A DNA stretch of 64,000 nucleotides from Conoideocrella luteorostrata. Its lineage: Eukaryota; Ascomycota; Sordariomycetes; Hypocreales; Clavicipitaceae. A program made the translations under genes and the position numbers. The notes under the pieces were generated by a model. That model saw only the letters and a program-made list of their open reading frames with translations, did no database searches and was not told where the DNA came from. The DNA is taken from NCBI GenBank assembly GCA_032433595.1, contig JASWJB010000135.1:41069-105068 (forward strand). Direction: 5' to 3'. Of the stretch, positions 1 through 8,447 are shown piece by piece (position 1 is the stretch's first letter; each line of letters starts with the position of its first letter).

Positions 1-740
1 GTTAAATTCTAAAATATTTAAATCTAGAGTCTCGCGAAACTCTTTTGCTTTGCTCACAGCTCCAACACACACTTCCCGATGAAGCTCGTGCAAGGGATGC
101 CGATGCCAGAGTGGTTGGCTGTAGGAGTCACGAGCTACAGCTGAGATGGGCAAGCCATCAGCTATCTGAGCGAATGTCAATTCGGCAGCATCTGTCGCGA
201 GGACCCTGTGCAACGCGTGTTCGAATGTTTCACGATGGGGATGAATAAGCGAAGCTGGCGTCAATTTCCGGAAAGCTGGGTTGTCTTTCCCCCCTACTTG
301 ACTGCGCAAGACGGGTGCCATGAGAGCGGTTATGTTTTTGGATGCGACGATATCACGCTTTGAACCTGGGTAAAGCTTATAGAATTTATTGTTCGCGTAA
401 TGTAGTGAATTATCATGGACCAATCATGGTGCATCAGCGACGGCTTGTGATGAGCGAGGTCAACAGGTCAAAGTTCATGACGCCGCGTAGCGCGCCCAGT
501 ACAGTTATGGTTTGGGGCGGGTTTCAGGCGCATGCACGGTGCAGACTCGTTGCGCTCGGCCACTCGCGCTCAAGTACATGATTACTTAACTCACTTGGCC
601 ACATTAAGCGGCCGCACCTAAGAACGCGCGACTGTTCCCATCCTCCTGAGTCCCTCGGCGACTCGCTAGCCAGGAGTCTGCATTGCATCCTGAAATGGTT
701 GGGCCGGTGAGTTTGGCTAACTAAAAACATACTTGCAAGT
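1..740 (+). pseudogene. Tc1/mariner-like transposase relic
   Basis: Two short open stretches on the plus strand (about 45-248 and 342-581) lie in a region full of stops and frame changes. The second contains the run STVMVWGGFQAHARCRLVAL. This resembles the segment of Tc1/mariner DDE transposases where a VMVWG-type strand precedes the second catalytic Asp. After it the frame changes, and a possible continuation (HDYLTHLATL) is read in another frame. No complete catalytic triad and no terminal inverted repeats are visible, and the window edge cuts the left side. This is a dead, heavily mutated copy. The family call rests on one motif, so confidence is moderate. Confidence 0.45.
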
Positions 741-951
741 TTGAAGTAACGGCTGTGGTAGAATGGACATTGAACCTCACTTCAAAATACTACCATCATC
801 AAGTACCCAGTAAATATTTGTAGCGGAACCCACGTTCCATCCTAGGCCGTAGGTCGTTGCTTCTGGCCAAGCCAAAAGACCTGTCACTTGCCCTGAATTT
901 TGTTATTAGATGTTGGATGAAGCAAAGATGACTGTAAACGTGTAATTGGCT

Positions 952-1493
952 ATGACTGTAAGGTGGGATTTGGCGGACAGCAAGAGCACATTCGAAAACT
1001 TTGACCCGAAACTGGCCGGCCGAATGGATTTCAACTTCGCAGTAAGTGGCATCGATATTTTGATAATTCTTCGAGTTTTAAAATGCTAACAGTGTTCCCC
1101 TTCCAGATTATCGACAACATGATCGAGACAAGAGACAACGCAGGATACTACACATTCGTCTTTCAAATGGCTATTTCCGCAGCCCATGAGATATGCCACT
1201 TCTTGACTGGTTTCTTCACCGGCAGCGCTCAACCTTCAACGCCACCGATAGCGGGAGTCCCATCTTCGGGGCCGAGGCAAATTGGCGAGGCAAAGCACTA
1301 CTGGGAGCGTGAAGCATTTGGTGGGCTTGTTGAATTTTATGCTAATCCCGAGGATAAGAAGAACCATAGACAGGCAGGCATTCCAAACATCTTTGAAGAT
1401 TCGACATCCAGGTCTCCTGACAAGCGAGTTCCTCTTTCGCTAATAGAGAACTATCGTATTGGGCGTAAGCAACGACCCAGAGGCGACGAATAA
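952..1493 (+). CDS. Small protein with HExxH motif, function unknown (possibly 5'-truncated)
   Basis: Predicted as join(952..1041,1107..1493), 158 aa. The intron has a GTAAGT donor at 1042, a GCTAAC branch-like site and a CCAG acceptor at 1106, and the frame is kept across it. An in-frame TAA lies at 943-945, three codons upstream of the ATG. The protein carries AAHEICHFLTGF, which contains an HExxH zinc-metallopeptidase-like motif. Further on it has GEAKHYWEREAFGGLVEFY, where the Glu could be a downstream metal ligand. I recall fungal hypothetical proteins that combine an HE..CH motif with a GE..YWE..FGG motif, but I cannot name a domain. There is no clear signal peptide, so the real gene may begin further upstream, or this may be a truncated copy beside the transposon relic. 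Confidence 0.45.
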
Positions 1494-2100
1494 ATAGTCA
1501 TACTCACAAGCTGACTTATTTAATAGTGTTTCGATTTCCCATCTCGGTTTCTTGTACAGAAGAAACCAGGAGATCAACTATTAGGAGACAAACTTCTGAG
1601 ATGAGTGCGCTTCGTGACAACTGGTTGGCGGCTCAACCCGACGCTGAGTACTGTCACCAGGACAGTGATGTTATTCTGTGATATCTCTGACGGTTCCAAA
1701 ACAACGCCTCTGACACTTATGAGACGATCTCTCAGACGATGACGAATTCAATGACTAATTCCTAGCTAGAAGTTATCCATAAGAAGAGGTCGAATTCCTC
1801 GTCAGGGTAGCTAGAATACAAGGACTTTTCCACTGCTTAGACATCCATAGCCGCTCATCTGTGACAAGTACCGAGGTAGTGGTCCATCAGGAACCAACTC
1901 GAGAGCAAGAATGCCTCGGGGCATGCAGCAAGGAGGCTATTAGCTATTTGTATAAAATTTTAGTTTTAAGTGAAGGAGCCTTCTCTTCTTGTCGCTTCAA
2001 ATACTTATTTTTTGCTCTTTCCATCAGCCGTAATAATATGAGACCCTGATGCTGCCGAATTTATCGACTAGGCGCGGGGAAACCTTCGGATCCGTTGACT

Positions 2101-2160
2101 ATGCTGCTGCTGCTGCTGCTGGCGATGCTGCTGGCGATGCTGCTGACGAAGGTCTTGTTG
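2101..2160. repeat. GCT trinucleotide microsatellite
   Basis: Imperfect GCTGCTGCT run interrupted by GGCGATGCT and GACGAAG. It is not inside a supported gene. Its antisense gives a poly-Ser/Ala open frame, which is a composition artefact. Confidence 0.8.
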
Positions 2161-3000
2161 CCTAATACTAATGCTGCTAATAATTTTACTATTAGTTTAT
2201 GTGCTTTTTTTTCTCCGAGGGCCGCTTGCGGCGAGATTATTGCCTGTGGCAGCCCATGCCTACTTCTTCTATAGCAGAATCTCACCACCTTTTTTGCCGT
2301 ATCTCAGGGTTCCTCAACACCACGCCTTCACGATACGATACATCACGATACATCACAAATTTCATTGACCAATGGCCGAAAGAATTAACAAATTAGGCCC
2401 ATTAGAGAGGCAGAAAAGACTGAAGATCACAAGTGCCAGCTCATTAAAGATACAAAGCGGGAAGGTACGCTCCTCCCTGCTCTTGCCCTCGCCTTGCTTA
2501 ATTGCAAATCTCAGGCAAAGCTTCACTTTCCCTAATTAGTATACTCCGTAGTTGCAATACAATAAGCTACCCCCCCCATTATAATACCACAAGAACCGTG
2601 TCCCAGACCACATGGGAGAAGCAAGTCCAAAACCAACCCGAGCATATCCACACACGTCTGTCCAATAAAAATACTGTCATTTGGATCGCCGCCCAGAACA
2701 AGGCAGGTGTCGCCTTGGCTAAATTCACAAGTTCCCCTTACGACAGAAAATGCATGCGAATTTATTCAAGGGCACGAGAACGACAAGTACTCTTCGGCGA
2801 GATGCCTCGAGCAGAGAAGGTACGGTCATGTTAATCCAGGTCAAATGGGGTTCAGGTGACGGGTGAACAAGGGCCGAGGGGGGATTAGTTTATCTGTACT
2901 CCGTACTCCGTACACTCTGCTTGACTGCGTGACCCACTGCCGACCACCCGGGCCGGCGAGCCCAGACAAACCCAACCCCATCGCCGCCCGTCCGTTTACG

Positions 3001-3138
3001 AGTGTAGTTGGTGTAGTTGGTATAGTTGGTGCCGCTGGTGCCGTTGATGCAGTTGAAGCGGTTGAAGCAGTTGATGCAGTTGGTGCAGTTGGTGCAGTTG
3101 GTGCAGTTGGCGCAGTTGGTGCAGTTGGTGTAGTTGGG
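3001..3138. repeat. Minisatellite, 9-base unit GTTGGTGCA
   Basis: About fifteen tandem variants of GTTGGTGCA (GTTGGTGTA, GTTGATGCA, GTTGAAGCG and similar). The unit is a multiple of three, so both strands stay open: a Val-Gly-Ala repeat on plus, and an Asn-Cys-Thr repeat on minus reading NCTNCTNCT. Neither frame has a convincing start or flanking domain. I regard it as non-coding until transcripts say otherwise. Confidence 0.75.
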
Positions 3139-3574
3139 GAAAATTGAGTTAGAATCCGCCACAGTCAACCGCTATTCCGTTTCCATCATGATGCGACTGT
3201 TCTTAAGTCGAAGGATTTTGCCTTCTTTGGTTTCCCGATGAATATCGAGCCAGCTGCCCCTTCTGGTGCTATTTCTACTTCAATTGACAACATTGTCATG
3301 CCACCCACCACACACCTGCTGGTGTGGGTAAGCAAACTCGACGTCGCATCACACCACTTTTGCCCCCACAAATGCTCGTCAACATGCAACGATCGGAATA
3401 CTTAGGATTAGGCCAAGATGCAAGTATGTCGATGATTTGGGCCATATAAAGCTATTTTAATGCGCACTGGCACCGTTCGATATATCTCACGTCGTAGCAT
3501 CAGCCTTGTTTTCCGGCGTTTCTGACATCTCAAGATTCATTTCATTATTCGTTGTTCATTCTATTGTCGCCGTC

Positions 3575-3935
3575 ATGTCCGCTCCAGCCAAAGCCGCCTC
3601 CGCTGCCCGCTACCGCAACGGCTTCCTCTTCTTAATGTTTGGCACTGGAGGTTAGTTTACCATTCACAATCTGGGCACCCACTCCTAGATGTACTATTAG
3701 CACAACGGCGTCTTTTTTTTTTTTTTTTTTTTTAAAGATGCAGAGTACTAACATCTCTTCATTAGCCATTGCCGTAGGCACATACGTCCGATCCCAGCTT
3801 GTCACCAATTCCAACACCATGGACCGTTTCTTTGCCTCCTACAACACCCCAGAAAGCGAAGCGTCCCGGCGGAGAACATTCGAGGGCCACCCCGACCCGA
3901 GAACAAATATCCTCAACTTTCAGGGCTGGAGATAG
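3575..3935 (+). CDS. Small single-pass membrane protein, probably mitochondrial, conserved-fungal type
   Basis: Predicted as join(3575..3650,3766..3935), 81 aa. Without splicing, the first exon runs at once into a TAG inside the donor (GGAG|GTTAGT). Splicing to the ATTAG acceptor at 3765 restores one frame. The N-terminus is basic and Ala-rich (MSAPAKAASAARYRNG). A hydrophobic segment follows (FLFLMFGTGAIAVGTYV, about residues 17-35), then a polar C-terminal half that contains NTMDRFFASYNTPESEASRR. The shape (short basic leader, one membrane span, soluble tail) recalls small inner-membrane assembly factors of mitochondria such as COX16. I do not see a decisive COX16 signature, so no symbol is given. 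The intron holds a poly-T tract of about 22 bases. Confidence 0.7.
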
Positions 3936-5174
3936 AGGGGTCGCTTTGCCTATCCCGAATCTTGTCGACTTACACCTTGAGACTAGGAGTTAAACGTACA
4001 GCCCCGCAACCAATGGCGCGCAAGACGCGGTCGGCCACATCTGTTAAAAACTTGGGCTTTTCATCGCATACCAATTTAAAATTAAATACAGTGCACATCT
4101 GTCATCTTTCTAGTATTCTTTTAGTGCTTTTTTTTCTTTCATCGAGTGGAAGGACTATCTTGTCTTAAACGAAGCCGAAGATCGGCTCTTCAAAATATTA
4201 ACACGTCGTTCCATGCGTCGCCGGTACATCTTTGTTGGGGGTATTGCGTGCAGTGGGCAGGTATCCGTCAGCGTTTGGTTGCGGTTATGTGAGTAACCAA
4301 AGATCCGACCCACAAAATAGGGTAGCTAGAGGCCACTTTATATGCTATTACATTGTCCCGATGCCCTGACCGTAGTAACCGTGTGCCCACTGTAATACCT
4401 ATAGTCTGGATATTAATGTTCAGCCATTTCGGGCAAAACTGAGGACCGGTAGCGACTTCTTTACTACTAGTAGTAGGAAAGGAGCCAGGCTATGCGAAGA
4501 ACTCGGCGTATAGGCTCAGTTAGTTTTTTTTTTCGTTTCCTTCAGTATCATGCACCACGGGCCTGTATTAATATCAAAAGCCTTGGCGTGGTCGAGTATG
4601 GTGAATGCACAGTGACGTGCTGCCCTGCAATTGTGTACAGACGGTTGGTTTCTTGGAAGTCTGCCACAGCGACGCATTCCAGTCCTGGTGCTTCGTTCCA
4701 TGCACATACTCCGCACTCTGTACCGTTGTCTGTGCTAGCGGTGGCTGGACGGTGCAATAGTGGGCGTCCGGCTCCTATAAGCGCTGAACCGCTGACTGCA
4801 TAACTGAATGGTTCCGCGGCTGGGTAAAGGGCCTGACGCAAGGCTGGTGCTTGGATGGAGGTCTTGGGAGCCGCAGCCAGAACGCTGTGACTCCCGAGAA
4901 CTTGCCACTTGTGTACTCCGTGCCGCCAACCATGTTGTATTCATTGTTTACTTCATTGTTCATTTTTGACATGACATTCGGTGACCTCAATGTCTCGGCC
5001 TGCCCCGCCACCGGGCTGGCTGGTGGCGAGAGTGAGACATGGTCCCAAAACAGCGTAGATGTCGGGACCCAGTTTTACGAATGCGAATCGACAGCACAAA
5101 CGGTGCATCTCTTGTTGAAACTTGCCCTCTTCCTTCTTTTTCCCTCTCCTCCCCATCTTTAAATTATCGCCAAC
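3936..5174. other. Intergenic region upstream of GH76 gene
   Basis: No gene is supported apart from one decayed family fragment near 4309-4362, listed separately. The last 40 bases before the 5175 ATG are pyrimidine-rich (CTCTTCCTTCTTTTTCCC and similar), as is common in highly expressed fungal promoters and 5' leaders. Confidence 0.5.
4309..4362 (-). pseudogene. Decayed C-terminal fragment of unknown repeated gene family (copy 1)
   Basis: On the minus strand this reads HIKWPLATLFCG, with two stop codons just upstream in the same frame. It matches the C-terminal motif (K/Q)(W/Q)PL..(A/L)(I/L)F seen in five other places between 10 and 20 kb. Only about 50 bases are recognisable. Confidence 0.4.
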
Positions 5175-6620
5175 ATGATTTTGTCAAGGGGCGTGCATGT
5201 CGCCGCTTTCTTTAGCAGTGCCATCGCGCTGGGCCTCAATCCGAAGAGCCAGAGCTCTGTCCGCAATGTAGCCGCTGCCATTGCGTACGAAACCATGACG
5301 TACTACCGAGGCAACACGACGGATCCCAAGTCGAGGGAGTTTGGCAGCGTCAAGCAGCCATACTACTGGTGGGTGGCTGGCGGTCTCTGGGGTGCGATGA
5401 TGGATTACTACCATTACACCACGGATCCCAGCTACAACGGCGTTCTCATCCAAGCCTTGCTGGCACCTACGAATCTCGGCCCCGGCGAGAATTACCAGCC
5501 CCTCGAGCATTCCGACGAGGAGGGAAACGATGACTTGTTCTTCTGGGGCTCTGCCGTGCTGAGTGCTGCAGAGCGCAACTTCCCCCAGCCAAACCCCGAC
5601 CGTCCCTCGTGGCTTACCATCTCCGCCAATGTCTTCAATGAGCTTGTGGGCCGCTGGGACACTGCACATTGCGGCGGCGGTCTGTTCTGGCAGATATTAC
5701 CCAATAATCCAAACGGCATGACTTATAAAAACTCCATCAGCAACGGCGGCTTTTTCCAGCTTTCTGCCCGCTTGGCCCGCGCTACCGGTAATAAAACCTA
5801 TGACGAGTGGGCGGAGAAGATCTGGGACTGGAACGCCGCTGTGGGTCTCATTGATAATAAGACATATCACATATATGACGGCACCAATATAAACACTGAC
5901 TGTAAAGAGACAAACAAGCAGTCGTTCTCATATACCACGGGCATCTTCCTGTACGGCGCGGCCATCATGGCGAATGCCACAGGAGACGACAGGTGGGCGC
6001 AGCGAACCAAGAAGCTTCTTGATGAGGCTGCAGTTTCCTTCTTTACTGGAGATAAGAAGAACATTATGTATGAACCCGCATGCGAGCCCGCCAACAACTG
6101 CAACTACGATATGATCACCTTCAAAGGCTTTCTCTCGCGCTTTATGTGGCAGACCGCGCAGATCTTGCCCTCGCTCCGCGAGAAGGTCGACTCATTAATG
6201 ATCCCGACCGCCCAGGCCGTTGCTTCCACCTGTACAGGTGGAAAGAGCGGTCGCCAATGTGGCATAAAATGGTACACTGGCAAGTTCGACTACCCGTATT
6301 TTGGCAGCCAGATGGGCGCCCTCGAAGCTGTTCAAGGTCTTCTTGCCCAGGATTCCGCCGTACCTCTCAAGGGAAATGACATCAAATGGGTCAAGGATGC
6401 CAAGTTCAAGCCCATTGACACCAATGCTGATACGGGCTCGACTCGCCCCGCCAGTAGTAGCAAGCATGATGCCGGTGCCTCGCCCACAACTGCGCCACCA
6501 ACTTCTCGTCCCTCGAGCACGGCGAAATCTGACGAAAACGGGGCTGCAGTTGTGAGTGCTGCAAACGACAAATTTGCTTTGCTTTGCTTGGCAATCTTGA
6601 TCCCTTGGCTTTTGACTTAG
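5175..6620 (+). CDS. GH76 endo-1,6-alpha-mannosidase, Dcw1/Dfg5 type, GPI-anchored
   Basis: Intronless, 481 aa. Dcw1/Dfg5-family enzymes act at the plasma membrane and wall. They are thought to cleave or transfer the GPI glycan so that mannoproteins become attached to beta-1,6-glucan. Residues 1-20 look like a signal peptide. The GH76 domain spans roughly residues 22-400. Within it EEGNDDLFFWG carries the adjacent Asp pair (D119-D120) that is the catalytic signature of the family. ARATGNKTYDEWAEKIWDW is a typical helical repeat, and several N-glycosylation sites are present (NTT, NKT, NAT). Residues about 405-455 form a Ser/Thr/Pro-rich stalk, followed by a hydrophobic C-terminus (KFALLCLAILIPWLLT) fitting a GPI signal. 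Length and order match fungal family members. The family name is secure; the choice between Dcw1 and Dfg5 is not. Confidence 0.93.
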   Translation: MILSRGVHVAAFFSSAIALGLNPKSQSSVRNVAAAIAYETMTYYRGNTTDPKSREFGSVKQPYYWWVAGGLWGAMMDYYHYTTDPSYNGVLIQALLAPTNLGPGENYQPLEHSDEEGNDDLFFWGSAVLSAAERNFPQPNPDRPSWLTISANVFNELVGRWDTAHCGGGLFWQILPNNPNGMTYKNSISNGGFFQLSARLARATGNKTYDEWAEKIWDWNAAVGLIDNKTYHIYDGTNINTDCKETNKQSFSYTTGIFLYGAAIMANATGDDRWAQRTKKLLDEAAVSFFTGDKKNIMYEPACEPANNCNYDMITFKGFLSRFMWQTAQILPSLREKVDSLMIPTAQAVASTCTGGKSGRQCGIKWYTGKFDYPYFGSQMGALEAVQGLLAQDSAVPLKGNDIKWVKDAKFKPIDTNADTGSTRPASSSKHDAGASPTTAPPTSRPSSTAKSDENGAAVVSAANDKFALLCLAILIPWLLT

Positions 6621-7193
6621 GTGCCGAGAAGATAAGACCCTAGGGCTTCTGTTGAGTGATCGGGGACGCTTGAATTTTTTTTTTAAATCCTTACTAGAGG
6701 CGCAATTGGAGTCAAAAGATGGCTTTCCGCTTGTGCAAAAATTCGAAGCAATATCCATATAGACTATAGAATGTCCATACAGGAGTGCTAGCATAAAATG
6801 GCCGCAAAGTCGAACAGATCGGAGCGTGCGGATAATGCCTCAGAAATAAAACATCGCGGTTCTTAAGTAGACGGTATTGTGGCGATTAATCATAAAGACA
6901 CAGCTTTGTTATAGAGCATCCCTCATAGAGCAGTTGCTGGCACATCAATAAACATTCCATATAAATCTCGTGTCAATTTGAGCAATAGAACTTATGGTGG
7001 TGTTACAGCTGCTTAGTGTTTTTGCGGATCTGGGTTTATCAGCTCCCGCAAATACAGATTACTCTTTCTAACCAGAAAATATACATCTTGTATTTACTAA
7101 TCCATTGATTAATGTTGTTTATAGGACGCTTTTTTTTTCGTTTTCATCTGGTCTACGCCACATTGCCTCCCATTTCGCAACCTTCTACTTAAG
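6621..7193. other. Convergent intergenic region
   Basis: It lies between the 3' ends of the GH76 gene and the minus-strand secreted-protein gene. It is AT-rich with AATAAA-like motifs near 6846. No gene is seen. Confidence 0.5.
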
Positions 7194-8447
7194 TCATCCC
7201 TGCAGCCCTTGCTTTTCGGACTCATCACGAAGTGACTCGCACAGATCTAATACCTTTTTCCGGAGGGAAGTATCGGTGATAGATCCCGTCCTATGATTTT
7301 TTTCCGTTGGTTCAAAGAGACAAATAGCACCACAGTTTGTGGGTTCGAGCCCCAACGAATCATCACAGACTTCGAAAAGCCCATTGAGTCCGCCAATCCT
7401 TTTTTCGTCGAGTTTGGTCTGCGCTTCTGCCTCCAGTACCTTGCATGATTCGTCCCGCGTAGATGTAGCGTTTTGTGAGCCTTCTTTCTCTCCCTGAAAA
7501 CATCTTCCTGAAGGATCAGCCTGCTTTTTTTCCTTTTCCCACGCTTCCTCGTGATCTATGTCTTGCCTTATACGCGACTTCATAGCCTCTAAAATTTCGT
7601 GTTTTTGTTTCTCTTTTTCTCTTCCTTCGCAATACTTCAAGAAATGGTCCACGTAAGCTTGTGGGACTTTTGGTCCAAAGCTGACGTTAGAGCAGTCAGC
7701 ATCCTTTCTAGCTTCTTCCTCTTGCTTCTCCTTGGCCTTATCTTCCGCTTTCAACCGCTCGCAGTCCTCATCCACAAGCAAAGGATGGGGTTGATCCCCT
7801 CGTAGCCAACATATAAGTCTTAACTTGAGCTTGTTTCCATGAATCGATGCGACCTGCTCTCCTCCGATTGCCGTTTGTAAGTCTGACATTGCATTATCAA
7901 ACCAACTAACAGCCCAACCAACGGGATTATCCATTTTTTTCACGGCATTAAGCAGATCATGCGCATAGGGCGACAGGATTTCAAATGCTAGCGCTTTACC
8001 TGCATGTCCCTTTATTCGAAATCCGTGCGGCCCAGAAGGAAATCGTGTTCCTGTTGCAGCCTTCTGGGGAACTTGAGACGGATGTGTATAGACATTTGCA
8101 CCTTCTTTGGGCCACCGATAGATTCGATCCGGCTTCTTTTTGGGTCCGGCAACATGGCTGCCATCTGACTCTGGTTTGGCTGGCTTCCTCGAACCCGACG
8201 AGGAAATCTCGGACATGCCTGTCAACGGTACTCCCGGAGTCCCGAACAACGTCCACAGTCGATTTGGTCCGAGATCGCCATTCAGCCCTACATTGCCAAG
8301 CCCGTCCTTTATGGTGGATCCAATCTGGGGGCCTGGAGGTCTCTCGATATAACGAGCACGTCGCTGGAGCGCGTGTGTGTGATGGACCGCCGGACTGGCT
8401 GTGGCCAGCCCAAGTAGGATCGCCAGGTACACCGCTGTAGGTTTCAT
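7194..8447 (-). CDS. Secreted Cys-containing coiled-coil protein, unknown function
   Basis: Intronless, 417 aa. Residues 1-18 are a clear signal peptide (MKPTAVYLAILLGLATAS), followed by a possible Kex2-type dibasic site (LQRRARY). Residues about 30-140 are Gly/Pro-rich and low in predicted structure. Residues about 148-205 are compact, with DNPVGWAVSWFDNAM and an IGG turn. Residues about 220-330 are very rich in Lys and Glu (DKAKEKQEEEARKD, KEKQKHEILEAM), which suggests coiled coil. About nine Cys residues lie in the C-terminal half, which suits disulfides in a secreted protein. The central helical segment faintly recalls C-terminal parts of the heat-labile-enterotoxin-like secreted proteins common in insect-pathogenic Hypocreales. 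No ADP-ribosyltransferase domain is visible, so I do not assign that function. The promoter side faces an open 2.6-kb intergenic region. Confidence 0.75.
   Translation of the reverse strand: MKPTAVYLAILLGLATASPAVHHTHALQRRARYIERPPGPQIGSTIKDGLGNVGLNGDLGPNRLWTLFGTPGVPLTGMSEISSSGSRKPAKPESDGSHVAGPKKKPDRIYRWPKEGANVYTHPSQVPQKAATGTRFPSGPHGFRIKGHAGKALAFEILSPYAHDLLNAVKKMDNPVGWAVSWFDNAMSDLQTAIGGEQVASIHGNKLKLRLICWLRGDQPHPLLVDEDCERLKAEDKAKEKQEEEARKDADCSNVSFGPKVPQAYVDHFLKYCEGREKEKQKHEILEAMKSRIRQDIDHEEAWEKEKKQADPSGRCFQGEKEGSQNATSTRDESCKVLEAEAQTKLDEKRIGGLNGLFEVCDDSLGLEPTNCGAICLFEPTEKNHRTGSITDTSLRKKVLDLCESLRDESEKQGLQG

Larger units (their letters stand above)
1494..3574. other. Intergenic, repeat-rich, no gene supported
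   Basis: Only short unconvincing reading frames are present. The stretch holds a GCTGCT-rich trinucleotide run near 2101-2160 and a 9-base minisatellite at 3001-3138, both listed separately. Copies of TACTCCGTA occur near 2543 and 2895-2912. An open frame at 2502-2834 has no recognisable product. Confidence 0.5.

Noticed and set aside
5184..5669. 161-codon frame antisense to the GH76 gene
   Set aside because: Shadow of a strongly supported sense gene; no independent motif.
6195..6794. 199-codon frame antisense to the GH76 3' end
   Set aside because: Shadow frame crossing the GH76 stop; composition follows the complementary strand.
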